From Cymodocea nodosa (taxonomy: Eukaryota > Streptophyta > Magnoliopsida > Alismatales > Cymodoceaceae): a stretch of DNA of 64,000 nucleotides. The translations under genes were made by a program, and so were the position numbers. The notes beneath the pieces were generated by a model. It worked only from the letters and a program-made list of their open reading frames with translations, made no database searches and was not told the DNA's origin. Below, one piece after another: positions 37,901 to 50,481 of the stretch. The DNA is taken from NCBI GenBank assembly GCA_036874045.1, contig CM072344.1, positions 5,614,501 through 5,678,500 of the forward strand. The letters run 5' to 3'. Position 1 is the first letter of the stretch, and each line of letters starts with the position of its first letter.

Positions 37901-39126
37901 TTCTTCCAAAATAGACAAAGAGTTTCTAATATTCTTATTTTCCAGTTTACAAACTTTAAGTTTTTGTAATAATGCATGATAAGCAAATAATAATTCATCA
38001 AAGTTAAAATCTGAATGACTTTCAAGATCAGATATTTTCTCAAACTCATCTACCATGAAGCACACATAAGCAACGTCATCTAACTCTTGTTCTTCTTCTG
38101 AATGTGAAGATTTTGATGATAATTCCTCAAATTCAGACTCTTCTTATGTGCCATCCCAAGTGACTTTCAAAGCCTTTTTCTTGTAAAACTTTTTCTAAGA
38201 TATCTAAGCCTTCTTCTTCTGATTTGTTCTACTTTGCTTTTCATTTTTCCTTATAGGACAATCTAGAGAAAGATGTTTAGGTTTCTTGTAGTTGTAACAT
38301 ACATACTTTCTAGATGAAGAATTCTTTTCATTTAGTGACTTTGACGTTAAGGGTTTGTCATTTCTGTTCCTTTGCTATTTCCTAGCTTTCCATGCTTTCT
38401 TGCCCTAGTTAGCAAAATCAAATCTTCGTTAGAATTAGTTGATACTTTAGAATCTGAATTAATTTCGAAGGCTATTTCTTTTTTCATTTTTAATTTGTTG
38501 TGACTCAGTGAATCATTTAATTAAACTTCATAAGCAGTTAAATTTTCTATAAGTTCATTTAAGTCTCATGATTCCTCAATTGATGTTACTTTCTAAGACC
38601 ATTTAGAACTTAGGGATCTGAGAATTTTTCTCACCAAATCCCTCTATTCAAAATTCTTTCTTAAGCATTTTAAAGAGTTTATGATATCTAGGAATCTGGA
38701 AAACATCTTAGAAATACTTTCGTCTTCATGCATCTTAAAGAGTTTACACTTATGAATTAACATATTAATCTTAGTCTCTTTAACTTGAGAAGTACATTCA
38801 TATAAACTTCTAATGCATATCACACCACATAAGCAGATTTATGTCGACACTTTACTGAACTGTTCATAACTCAATACACAAAATAAGATATTTAAGTCTT
38901 TTGCATTTAAAGTTTCATTTTCTTTTTCAGTAACTATCCAAGTATTATAAGGAGTAGTTGATAGAATATATGATTTAGAAATCATGAACCACAACTTCTG
39001 ATCTATACTTTAAAGAAAGACTGTCATCCTAAATTTTCAATATTCAAAATGTATTCCATCAAATAAAAGAGGACGATTAAGATTTTGGCCTTCATATAAA
39101 GAAAAATTACCATTTCCAGAAGCCAT
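34940..39126 (-). pseudogene. copia gag-pol internal fragment, truncated in RT
   Basis: Minus-strand relative of the copia at 24460. gag starts at the ATG at 39126 (MASGNGNFSLYEGQ) and has a knuckle with its second Cys changed to Tyr (about 38304-38265) and an acidic block. Then come the protease (MDSGVSSHMIG, 36882), GAG-pre-integrase, and integrase with MCDACELGK, MDLFGPT, LRSDHGTEF and NGVVERKN. The integrase part is one open stretch of 318 codons (36882-35926). RT begins at 35351 and breaks off after the AFVNG...SPGF segment near 34945, so the catalytic YVDD, the rest of RT and RNase H are missing. Stops are common in the gag part. Confidence 0.82.
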
Positions 39127-39216
39127 ATTACCTTAGATTTTTTAACCTATTAGATTTTAAACAATTTAAAACTTAAAAACAACTTGAGCCTAAAATCAAC
39201 AAAGTTAAATCTATGC

Positions 39217-39230
39217 TCAGATATTAATTT
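39217..39230 (-). other. degenerate copia primer binding site
   Basis: On the minus strand AATATCTGAGC stands about 90 bases before the gag ATG, a mutated TGGTATCAGAGC. The copia LTR that should lie next to it is absent; Athila LTR sequence starts about 27 bases further on. Confidence 0.5.
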
Positions 39231-39256
39231 CTATTTAAAAACAAGGAAGGTAGAAT

Positions 39257-40482
39257 GTATGGCTTGTGAAAACTTCTTGATTTGTTTTTATGCATATATT
39301 AATAAATTATTTTAGAAGTAAAGAGACAACCTTTCACACAAATTAGATATTAAGTCCAATTTGTATTTTAACTGCAAGTGCACAATGTATATTGTATTTG
39401 TGTGCAAGTACAAGTTGATCCCATATAGATTAAGAGTTGTGTACTATTCTAATTTTTATATTGGAGTTTATATGTGTTTAGTTAAGCACTCCGTTAAGTT
39501 ATAGTTAACTCAACGGACTTAGTTCGTGGAGTTATGGTTAACTCAATGGACTAACCTCGTGGACTTAAGTTAACTCCACGAACCTACCTTTCCAATTAAA
39601 TACTGCTATTTACAAAGGAATTTGGCTAACCATTAGGCGGTTCTACAGAATGTAAATAACATCAATTAAGCTCTTTAATGTTAGTTAATATTACATTTGT
39701 CCTTAAGCAATACTAACATTTAGATATTTCAAATAGTAACCATTAAAATCTTTAAGTATCTGAGACGAATCAATTTTAGTAAAGAATAAATTATTTTCTA
39801 TTTTCTGAATGAAACAAACATTAAACCTTCACAATACTAACAATGATAACATTAATCACAATACAAAACAAACAATACAACACTTTAATACTAAATGTAA
39901 ACATAGATAATTAGTTGTTTTGATATGTTCTTGAAGATGAGTGAAAGGTGAAATGTGAAAATCTCAATCGATAGTAAAAACTTCCATCACTACATGCGAT
40001 GTAATTACACCACTAAAAACTTAATTACTTATAGTCTTGCCTCCTCTCCCTATAGAATAGCGAACCAAGAATTATAAGATGATCTCCTCTTCAGCATACT
40101 AGCATCAACCTGAAAACAAGGCTAGAAGCTTTATGATCTCTTGAGATATGAGTCGATCCTTGGTGAAAATGGTTTTCCTTGCTACGATGCGATCACTCCT
40201 CATAATGGTTGTCAGTCACCATGTTTGGCTCGGAATAAACCCAACATCCGAAAAGTATTCTCACAGACCTTCGATGGTTGGTGATTTTGGTGGTAGTGTG
40301 GAGCTTCAGGGAACTTTCGACACTTCCTACAATTAACGCAGTTCTCCACCTCTCTCTTCGTCTTTTATATTTCTTTCAGTAGTAACTACTTCTACTTAAA
40401 TGATCAGTTGGATTTCTTTCATTCATATCAATGATGGAGATTTCTTCTTCATTCCACAAGTAAATTCCTTCGTGATACATGC
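39257..40482 (-). repeat. interrupted Athila LTR (L4)
   Basis: The U5-side 1.2 kb of an L1/L3-type LTR in reverse orientation, with the gtcaagtacaagttgatccc block (about 39405), GTTAAGTTATAGTTAACTC repeats (39490-39600) and the conserved core with antisense ORF (40148-40336). It breaks off at 40482 in a stretch that in L3 continues as gtgatcgtgg. The 3' LTR of element 4 starts at the next base, so element 4 most likely inserted into L4 and the rest of L4 lies right of the window. Confidence 0.65.
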
Positions 40483-42353
40483 TGTTTGGGTTTTGTTAAC
40501 TTCAGTTTTTAAACTTGCTTATATCAATAATTTCTTTTAGAAATAAACAAACAACCTTTCACACAAATTAGATATTAATTCTAATTTGTATTTTAACTGC
40601 AAGTGCATAGTGTATATTGTATTTGTATGCAAGTACAGGTCGATCCCACAGAGATTGAGTAAGAATTGTGTACTGTTCTAATTTTTATATTGAAGTATAA
40701 ATGTATTCAGTAAGCACTCCGTTGAGTTACAAGTAACACAACAGACTTAGTTCGTGGAGTTATGGATAACTCAACGAACTAACCTCGTAGACTTAAGTTA
40801 ACTCCACGAGCCTAATTTTTTCAATTGAATATTGTTAATTATAGAGGAATTCGGCCAACCATTGGGTGGTTCCACAAATTGTAAATAACATCAATTAAGC
40901 TCTTTAATGTTAGTTAATGTTAAATTTATCATTAAGCAACACTAACATTCAGATATTTCAAACATTAACCATTAAAATCTTTAAGTATCCGGAATAAATC
41001 AATTTCAGTAAACTATAAAACTATTTTCTATTTTATAAATCAAACAAACATAAAACATTCACAATACTAACAATGATAACATTAATCACGATACAAAACA
41101 AACAATACAACACTTAAATGCTAAATGTAAATGGTATTTTTGTTTTGATATGTTCTTGAAGATGAGTGAAAGGTGAAATGTAAAATTCTCTATCGATAGT
41201 AAAAACTTCTGTCACTACATGCAACGTGATTACACCACTGAAAACTTAATCACTTACAATCCTACCTCCTCTCCCTATAGAATCGCAAGTCCAGAATTGT
41301 AAGATGATCTCCTCTTCAACATATTGGCATCAACCCGAAACCAAGACTAGAAGCTTTATGATCTCTTGAGATATGAGTCGGTGCTTGGTGAAAATGGCTT
41401 CCCTTCCCGCAACACGATCACTCCTCATAATGGTTGTCAGGCAGCATGTTTGGCTCGGAATCGATCTGACATAGGAAAGTATCCTCACAGACCTCTGATT
41501 GTTGGTGATTTTGGTGGTGGTGTGGAGCTTTAGGGAACTTCCGACGCTTCCTGTAGTTAGCATGATCCTCCACCTCTACACACACACCTTCTTCGTCTTT
41601 CTCCTCTTCTTTTATATTTCTTTCTGTGGTAATTGCTTCTGCTTAGATGATCGGTTGGATATTTTTCATTCATATCAACGACGATGATTTCTTCTTCATT
41701 CCGCAAGTAAATTCCTACGTGATACGTGTGATCGTGGTTTTCCTTCGAATGTCCTGTTTCTGTAACTGCTACAGTGGCATATTAGAAAATAAATGGTCCG
41801 TGGAGTTATAGATAACTCAACGAACTTATTTTGTTGATTTAATTATAAAACATGTGCAATAAAAAAATAACTTATAAGCTACTAAAACAACGCATTACCT
41901 TAGTGTATATTCAAGTAACTCAATGCGTATAGTTATGCTAACTTAACGAGTTAAACATGTGCATCTCACGTGATATACTAAAGCATTTAAATTTAACACG
42001 TGCACAATTCTAACATAACGAGTTCAGATGTACAACTTACGATTTTTACTCACTAACTCAACGAGTTGTTACTATGTACTTGAATATTCTTTAAGTGTTT
42101 AACACATAACTGTCTAGTGCTTTAAATATAACTCTCCAAAATAACAGAAAATTCAGATACTTAAGAATTAAGAACCTGTAATTTACCAATAGTTCAGAAA
42201 TGTACTAAATTAACGATAATTCCTTGAAATTATGTAGATTCTTTCATTAAAACATATAATAGTGCAATTATAACATAATGGCTTAATTCTTATATGATAA
42301 GCTAAATATTATGTATTTAACCATTAATATTATGCACTTTTTCATTCTAAACA
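40483..42353 (-). repeat. 3' LTR of Athila element 4 (L3)
   Basis: 1871 bp with both termini: plus-strand start TGTTTGGGTTTTG and end CATTCTAAACA. On the minus strand it is preceded by a purine-rich tract (ATGAGGGAAG) that fits a polypurine tract, so it is a 3' LTR rather than a solo LTR; the flanks (catgc and cttcc) show no duplication, consistent with this. It carries the same arrays and conserved core as L1 and L6. Confidence 0.75.
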
Positions 42354-42930
42354 CTTCCCTCATACTTAAATTTTGCTAGTCCCTTAGCAAACTAAGATCT
42401 AACTAGTTGATCTTTCTAAAGTGCTAGAATTAATTCTTCATTTTGTTCTTCTTCAGAATAATAAATTAGATTACTATATAGATATTCTGTATTTTTCAAT
42501 AATCTGTTTTAACGTTGTTTTGTCCTCTTCAACCTGCAAATATATTTAGAACATATGTAAATTACATATAAAACATATTAGCATCACATAAGTGTTAATT
42601 ATATTATCATTTTTTCTTCTTTTTAGCATCTGTTATCTTGAATTTTCCAATATGATTTCTAGAATAAATTTCAACTACATACGAATCAAAACACAATCCA
42701 ATTCAATGTGATTAACACAAGTAGAATAAAGAATTGTATATCAAATAAACAACTTCAAAAGTCTATTCTAGATTCATACTTCAACCATCTTAGATAACAG
42801 AAAATATACTCGATTCAAAAGATATCTGTATTTCACAAAACACTTTATCTCTTCAAAACAGTATATGCATATTTGTACTTTAAAAGTTAATTTGAAAAGC
42901 TTGAATCATACAAGAGCTTTCTAGTGTACT
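42354..42930 (-). mobile_element. 3' non-coding end of Athila element 4, with polypurine tract
   Basis: 577 bases without ORFs between LTR L3 and the insertion point of element 2. On the minus strand the last bases before the LTR are the likely polypurine tract for plus-strand priming (42366-42354). The sequence resumes at 55378 beyond element 2, because the two flanks of element 2 show a target duplication (gtact/gtacc). Confidence 0.6.
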
Positions 42931-45179
42931 TGTTTAGAATGAAAAAGTGCATATTATTAACGGTTAAATGATGGTTAATTGCATAATATTTAGCTTATCA
43001 TATGAGAATTAAGCCATTATGTTATAATTGCACTGTTATATGCTTTAATTAAAGAATCTGCTTAATTTTGGGGAATTAATGTTAATTTAGTAAATTTTTG
43101 AACTATCGGTAAGTTGCAGGCTATGAAATTCTTAAGTATCCGAATTTTCTGATATTTCAAACTGTTATGTTTAACATACCGAACATATTTCGGACAATTA
43201 TGTTTAACATACCGAACATATTTCGGACAGTTATGTTTAATAGACCGAACATGTCGGATAGTTAGGTTTAAATTGCCGAACAGTTATGTTTTGAAAGAAT
43301 ATTTTATTATTTCCTGAAGTGCACGTGTCAAAACTATAATGCATGACTTAAGTGAACTTTCAGTGAGTTATCTCTAACTATCTGAAATTGTAGCTAGGCA
43401 TCGGACAGTTATATGTGTAACCCTCCGAAATCTCTTTTTATTTATAAAATAGCTGTGGACACGTGTCATGTTCTGGGAAAGTGACTTAAGTGGATTTTTG
43501 GTGAGTTATTTATAATTATCCGAAATGCATTTGAGCATTGGATAGTTAGACCTGTAACTCTCCGAAATGTTTATTTTATGATTAAACTACTGCTGACATG
43601 TGTCGAGATCTAGTAGATTTATTTAAGTTATATATCGGTGAGTTATCTCTAACTATCCAAAATGCATTTGAGCATTGGATAGTTAAGTTTATAAGTATCC
43701 GAAATGCACCTAAGCAACGGATAGTTAAATTTATGCACGTGTTTTATAGTTAAATCAACGAAAAAAGTTCGTTGAGTTATTTGTAACTCCACGGACTATT
43801 TATTTTCTAATATGCCACTATAGCGGTTGTAGAAAAAGGACAGTTGGAAGAAAAACCACATTTGCACGTATCGCGCAGGGAGAAGAAAGCATTGCCGTTG
43901 ATATGAATGAAGGAAATCCAACTGACCATTCAAGCAGAAGCAATTACTACTGAAGAAATATAAAAGAAAAGAAGAAAAAGAAGAAAAGTGTGTGATCGAT
44001 GGACGACCAGTGTATATAGAGGAGGAGCGCCGAGCTTTCTACAGGTAGTATCGGCAATTCTCTAAAGTATCACACCAACCATCATTACCACCACCACAAT
44101 CACCAACCATCGGAGGTCTATGAGAATACTTTCTTGATGTCGGGTCGATTCTGAGCCAAACATAGTGCTTGACAACCACTGTGAGGAGTGATCGCGTTGC
44201 GGGAAGGGAAGCCATTTTCACCAAGCGTCGACTCATATTTTAGGAGATCTTAAAGCTTTTAGCCTTGGCTTCAGGTTGATGCCTGTATGCTGAATAGGAG
44301 ATCATCTTGCAATTCTGGACTCACGATTCTATAGGGAGAGGAGACAAAATTATAAGTGGTTTAACTTTCAGTGGTGTAATCGCATTGCAAGTAGTGACGG
44401 AAGTATTTACTGTCAAGTGAGATTACTTTACATTTCACCTTTCACCCATTTCCATATTCATATTAAAACAAAAATACCAAAAAAATAGTTTATCTTTGTT
44501 TGTTTGTGGTATTTGAGTGTTGTATTGTGATTAATGTTATATTTATCAGTGTTGTGATTGTTTTATGTTAGTTTTACAATTTACTGAAATTGGTTCGATT
44601 AAAAGACTTGAAGATTTTAATGGTTACTATTTGAATTATCTGAATGTTAGTATGCTTAATGATAAATCCAGTGTTTACTAACATTAAAGAGCTTAATTGA
44701 TGTTATTTACAATCTATGAAATCACCCAATGGTTGGCCGAATTCCTCTGTAAATAGCAGTATTAAAAAGAAAAGACAGGCTCGTGGAGTTAACTTAAGTC
44801 CATGAGGTTAGTCCGTTGAGTTAGCCATAACTCAACGAACTTTGTCTGTTGAGTTAATTGTAATTCAACGGAGAGCTTATTGAATATATAAATTTGATTG
44901 TTAACAAACAAACAGTTCTCAAGTTCCTTAGCAATTCCCTATGGGATCGACCTGTACTTACACACCGATACAATAGACACTATGCACTTGTAGTTAAAGT
45001 ACAAATTGGAATTAATATCTAAATTTTATTAAATGTTGTTTGTTTACTTCTAAAAGAAAAAGAATAGGCATAAAGCTAAATTAACTAAATAAAAACAGAA
45101 GTAGCAAATCCAAGTTTTTCTGGTACGTTATTGGAAATTTAATCAGATATTCTGGTGTCGTGTTGGGAAAACACAAACA
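42931..45179 (+). repeat. 5' LTR of Athila element 2 (L5)
   Basis: 2249 bp, TG...CA. U3 (to about 43800) is filled with inverted-repeat units such as TCGGACAGTTATGTTTAACATACCGA and ATAGTTAGACCTGTAACTCTCCGAA (43140-43800). A TATA-like TATATAGAGG lies near 44012-44021. A GC-richer conserved core follows (44040-44340), with an antisense ORF at 44236-44039. U5 has GTTGAGTTAGCC-type repeats (44805-44880) and the gggatcgacctgtactt block (about 44940). The distal part is repeated at 54984-55377. Confidence 0.85.
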
Positions 45180-45186
45180 AGTTTAA

Positions 45187-45207
45187 TGGCACTGTTGCTG
45201 GGGAATT
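45187..45207 (+). other. primer binding site, tRNA-Asp type (element 2)
   Basis: TGGCACTGTTGCTGGGGA, a mutated complement of the tRNA-Asp 3' end, seven bases after the LTR. Confidence 0.7.
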
Positions 45208-45285
45208 GAATTGATATAAGCAACTGTTAGAGTTGTTTCGTTTTAATAGCCAGAGTGTTGTGTGCTTTCTTTTGTAATTGAGAAT

Positions 45286-48200
45286 ATGGCATATGCTTAA
45301 AGATTTCTGAAACCTATAATTAGCATATGTGAATTCTGTAATTCTGAAGGACATGACATTTCTGACTGTTTGAAACTGAGACGTTTGTAAATGATTAGAT
45401 CCCATGAACAACAAATAAATTATCCTTAGTATAATAGAGCCGAGTATGAGAATCCTATAGTTTACCCAACTGATGGTTAGTATAGAATGTGTAATATGTT
45501 GAGAGACATGGAAGTTTGGGATATGTATGACAGACTGGAGTGTAGTATAGAGAAAAACCTGGATAAATTAGAACACTTTATGTGTCAGCAACAAGAAGTC
45601 AACCAAATAAATTATAAGGAAGCATATTCAGAACCTAAAAAGGATATAATTTACGAAACTGAAAAAACCATAATGAAAATTGATCAAAAATTGAATGCAA
45701 CGAGATTAGATGATTTAGAAAGAAAATTAAAAGCATTAGACGAATATATAATGAAAATAAAAGTTATGCTACAGGATGATGAAAATTATAATGTTATAAA
45801 CCTTCATAATTTGCAAAATATATAGCAAACAGAAAATATTAATGCAAGAGAATTTAAAGAATGCACTTTAAAACTAAAAACAATTGAAGATCATAATCAC
45901 GAAAATGATATACAAAAACATCATAAGAGTAATGAAAATATGGAAGATGTATTTGTAACATTAAGATCTGGAACTGATATACCACCAAGAACTCAAAATG
46001 AAAATAATATGAAGAGGGATAAGAGTAAAAATCAAAATGATAATGAAAATGTAATAGATGAAAATCTAGAAATCACTGAAGAACAATCTGAATCTACTAA
46101 TGAAGCTAAAAATGATCAAACAAATCAAATGAAAGAAAAAGAACCTTTTAAATCACAATCTTTAGCACCCTATCCTGAAAGATTACAACAAACAATACTT
46201 GAAAAACAAGAAAAAATCAGAGAAATTTTTGAAAAAGTACAAGTTAACATTCCTTTGTTAGATCTATTACAGAAAATGCCACATTGTGCTAAATTTTTTA
46301 ACGATTGGTGTACTAAGAAAAGAGAGCGAAAAGTTCTTAGAAATGTCTTTTTACCTGAGCAAAGTAGTTTCCTATTTCTGCCACAAATTCCTAAAAAATT
46401 ATCTAATCCTGGAATCCATGTTATATCATGCACCATAGGAAATACCATTCTAGAAAGAACCTTAATAGACTTAGGTGTAGTTATAAATGTTATGCCAAGT
46501 GATATATTTGCATCCTTAGGATTAGAAGGCTTAAATCCTACTAGTACAGTTATTCAATTAGCTGATAGAAGTATAAGATACCCTAGAGGAAAAATAGAGG
46601 ATGTCTTAATTAAAATCAAAAACTTTATATATCCTATTGATATTGTAATTTTGGATTCCCAACAAATTAAGCATAAAAATAGTGATTCATCTTTAATTTT
46701 GGGAAGGCCATTTTTAGCAACATCAGGGGCATATAAATTGTAAGACTGGAGTAATGAAGTTAGCATATGGTAATGAGGACACTCAATTAAATATTTTCAA
46801 ACCATAAAGGTTTTAGGAGTTAGAAATGTCTTTACATACCATAGACTTTTTAGAGGATGAAGGAGATATGTTAGATGATGTGATTCAAGAAGAATTAAAT
46901 AGGCAAATCAATTCTGAAATTTTAGAAGAAAGTGAAAGCATAAATATAGAAGGAGATCAGGAAGAAATTAATTTAGAATATGATGATGTTCAATTAGGAG
47001 CTCTAGCTTCTGATGGGCAGCATTTAGAATTAAAACCTTTACCTTCTGAATTAACCTATATATTTCTGGAAGAAAAATGAACCTGTCCTATCATTATTGC
47101 TTCAGATTTAAAAGAGGATCAAATAGCTAAATTAAAAGATGTAGTAAAAAGTTATAAAGAAGCAATAGGATGGACTATGACTGATATAAAAGGGTTAAGT
47201 TCAACCTTATGCTGTCACCACATATATTTAGAAGAGAATGCTAAACCTGTTAGAATTCTTGAGAGGAGATTAAATCCAAACCTTAAAGAAGTAGTCAGGA
47301 AGGAAATAGTGAAATGGTTAGATAATGACATAATTTATTCGATTTCTGATAGCTCGTAGGTTAGTCCAATCCATGTAGTTCCCAAGAAATCAAGATTAAC
47401 AGTTATTAGGAGTGAAAGTCAAGACTTGATACCTACTAGAATTCAATTAGGCTAGAGAGTATGTATAGACTATAGAAAACTGAATGCTGTGACTAGGAAA
47501 GATCATTTTCCCTTACTTTTTATAGATCAAATGTTCGAAAGATTAGCAGGGCAAAAATATTTTTGTTTCCTAGACAGGTATTTAAGGTATAATCAAATTC
47601 CAGTAGCATTAGAGGATCAAGAGAAAATAACTTTCACCTATCCTAATGGAACTTATGCTTTTAAGAGAATGCCATTCAGATTATGCAATGCACCAACTAC
47701 CTTTCAAAGGTGTATGCAAGGCATATTTACTAGAATGACTGAAGAATTTTTAGAAATATTTATGGATGATTTTACTATATATGGCAACTCATATGAAGTA
47801 TGTTTAAAAAATTTAAACTTAATATTAAAACGTTGTGTGGAAAAAATTTGGTTTTAAATTGGGAAAAATGTCACTTCATGGTTAAACAAGGAATAGTCTT
47901 AGGACATGTTGTTTCTAAGAAATGGTTGGAAGTAGATAAAGCTAAAATAGAAGTAATTTCTAATCTACCAGAACCTAAATCAGTAAAAGATATTCGATCA
48001 TTTCTAGGACATGCTGGTTTTTATCGAAGATTTATTAAAGACTTTAGCAAGATAGCTAGACCTTTAACTAATCTATTAAAAGATGTTCCATTTAAATTTG
48101 ATAAAAATTGCAAGGAAGCATTTTTCAAACTTAAGACTAGCTTAATTTCAACTCCTATAACTCAAGCACCTAATTGGAGCCATCCATTTGAATTAATGTG

Positions 48201-49920
48201 CGATGCTTCTGATTTTGCTGTAGGAGTAGTGTTGGGACAGAAGATAGAAAAATCTCCTAGAGTGATTCATTATGCAAGCAAAACCTTAAATGATGCTCAA
48301 GTTAATTAGACAACTACTGAAAAAGAATTATTAGCTGTTGTGTTTGCTTTAGAAAAGTTTAGATCATATCTGATTGGAGTTAAAGTAATAGTAGACACGG
48401 ATCATTCAACTCTAAAACATCTAATAAAGAAAAAAGAGACTAAGCCTAGATTGATCCGATGGATATTATTATTACAATAATTTGATCTAGAAATTAAAGA
48501 TAAAAAAGGTTGTGAGAATGTAATAGCAGATCATTTATCAATATTAAAAATAGAAAAATCAAATATTGAAATTAAGGATAATTTTCCTGATGAACAATTA
48601 ATACCATCAACACAATACCTTGGTATGCAGATGCATTTAATTATTTAGTTACTAGTCTAACACTTAAGGATTGGAATAGACAGGATAAGAAATTGTTTTT
48701 CTTAAGAGTAAAATATTACTATTGGGAAGACCCATACTTATTTAAGAAATGTCTTGATCTGGTTTTAAGGAGGTGTGTTCTAGAAACTGAATATCCGAGC
48801 ATATTGTCTTTTTGTCATCACCAAGCTTGTGGAGGGCATTTTGGTTTAGGGAAAACTACTGCAAAATTTCTGCAATGTGGGTTTTGTTGGCCAACACTAT
48901 TCAAAAATGCTCATAAATATTGCTTAAGTTGTTTAAGATGTCAACAAATAGGAAGAATATCAAAGAGGAATATGATGCCTCTTAATCCTATTGTTGAGGT
49001 TGAAATCTTTGATGTGTGGGGAATTGATTTTATGGGTCCATTTCCTATGTCTAATCAATTTAATTACATATTGTTGGGGTGGATTATGTATCTAAATGGA
49101 TAAAAGCTATTCCTACAAAATCTAATGACAACAAAGTGGTAATACAATTTATAAGAACCAATATATTTGCTAGATTTGGAATACATAAAGCTATTATCAG
49201 TGATAGAGGAACTCATTTCTGTAATAGATGTTTTAAAGCCTTAATGAAGAAATATGGAGTAAACCACATAATTGCAACATCATATCATCTGCAAACAAGT
49301 GGACAAGTAGAAAGTGCAAACAAACAAATTAAGTTAATCTTAGAAAAAGTAGTAAATCCTACTAGAACAGATTGGGCTAATAGATTGATAGATGCACTTT
49401 GGGCTTATAGAATTGCTTATAAAACGAGCTTAGGTATGTCACCTTTTAGGCTAGTATATGGAAAAAGTTGTCATTTACCAACTAAAATAGAACATAAAGC
49501 TTATTGGGCATTAAAAATTTTGAACACTAATTTAAATCAAGCTGCTGAAAATAGAAAAATGCAATTAATTGAATTAGAAGCATTTAGAAATGAAGCTTAT
49601 TCGAAGACTGTAAGAGAAAAAGAGAAAATTAAATTCTGGCATGATAGAAAAATTATTCCAAAAGCTTTGAAATAGCACAAGAAGTATATCTTTATATGGC
49701 TAGATTTCATAACCATCTAGGAAAATTAAGATCTACATGGGTAGGACCTTACATAGTTCGAAATATTTATCCTTATGGAGCTATTGAAATTGAAAATCCT
49801 AAAAATCAGAATATATTTAAAGTAAATGGACAAAGACTTAGACCTATTCTGAAAACACCATTAAGCTCCTTTAGAATTATAGAAGAAGTCAAAGTAGAGG
49901 ACTACTCAAGCTTTACTTAG
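45286..49920 (+). pseudogene. gag-pol polyprotein, Athila element 2, broken
   Basis: ATG at 45286, then a zinc knuckle at codons 15-28 (CEFCNSEGHDISDC, 45328-45369) with no capsid domain before it, stops at 45298 and 45388, and a TAG at 45478 shared with the other copies. Then come a coiled-coil segment (45487-45825), a Lys/Glu/Asn-rich linker, the conserved FKSQSLAPYPERLQQ block, protease LIDLG (about 46465), RT from 47210 with FMDD at 47758-47772, RNase H (CDASDF about 48200), the integrase zinc finger (HHQACGG...CLSCLRC, 48815-48945) and core residues Asp (49025), Asp (49201) and Glu (49309). The C-terminal part (49696-49920) has the GPYIVRNIYPYGAIEIENP block seen at the end of Ty3 integrases. 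At least five frameshifts and several stops. Confidence 0.85.
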
Positions 49921-50481
49921 TAAGAAATTAGTTTTTATGTTTTTATAAATATATATATATATATAATATAAAAATCATTGCGGTTCAACTGACTAGATCC
50001 ATCGGTATGACCGGAACATAAAAATATGTATATTAATTTTCAGAAAAAAAAATGTTGGTTTTACTGAAACATAGTATCGGTTAAATCGGAAAAAAAAAAA
50101 TAATTAGGTCTGACCAAAACATAGTATCGGTTAAACCGGTAAAAAAGAAAAAGAAAAACTATTATCTGTAGTATTTTTATTATTATATCTGTTTGTACCG
50201 GAAGTCTGTTGAGTTACGCTTAACTCAACGAGCTTACTTTGTTGAGTCTTGAGTTAGTCAACAAACTTATTCCCTTGAGTTAACTGTAACTCAACGGAGT
50301 ACTGTAGCTAAGCCTGCAGATAAAATAGTAATAGTTGGTTCAGGAAATGACCCGATTACCCACCTAAACTTAGGGCTTATTTAAACTAAAACCTAGGGTT
50401 TTGGGGGCATTATCAGGCAAATCATTTAGAATCTAGAATAGTAGAAATCAGAGCGATTCCGTGCTATTGTGTAACTCCACG
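49921..50481 (+). promoter_or_regulatory. pol/env-like spacer with two repeat families (element 2)
   Basis: It has a TA microsatellite (49947-49965) and then three or more diverged units with CATAGTATCGGTTAAACCGG (49979-50145). Next come GAGTTACGCTTAACTCAACG-type inverted repeats (50205-50302), a TATA-like TTATTTAAAC (about 50378-50387), an AAACCTAGGG leader, a TTTTGGGGGCATTATC stretch and the env-like ATG at 50482. The order is the same as in element 1 (2283-3008). Promoter function is inference. Confidence 0.5.

Noticed and set aside
40483-42353. LTR L3 as a solo LTR
   Set aside because: The flanking bases do not match, and a polypurine tract directly precedes its U3 end, so it is better read as a 3' LTR of element 4.
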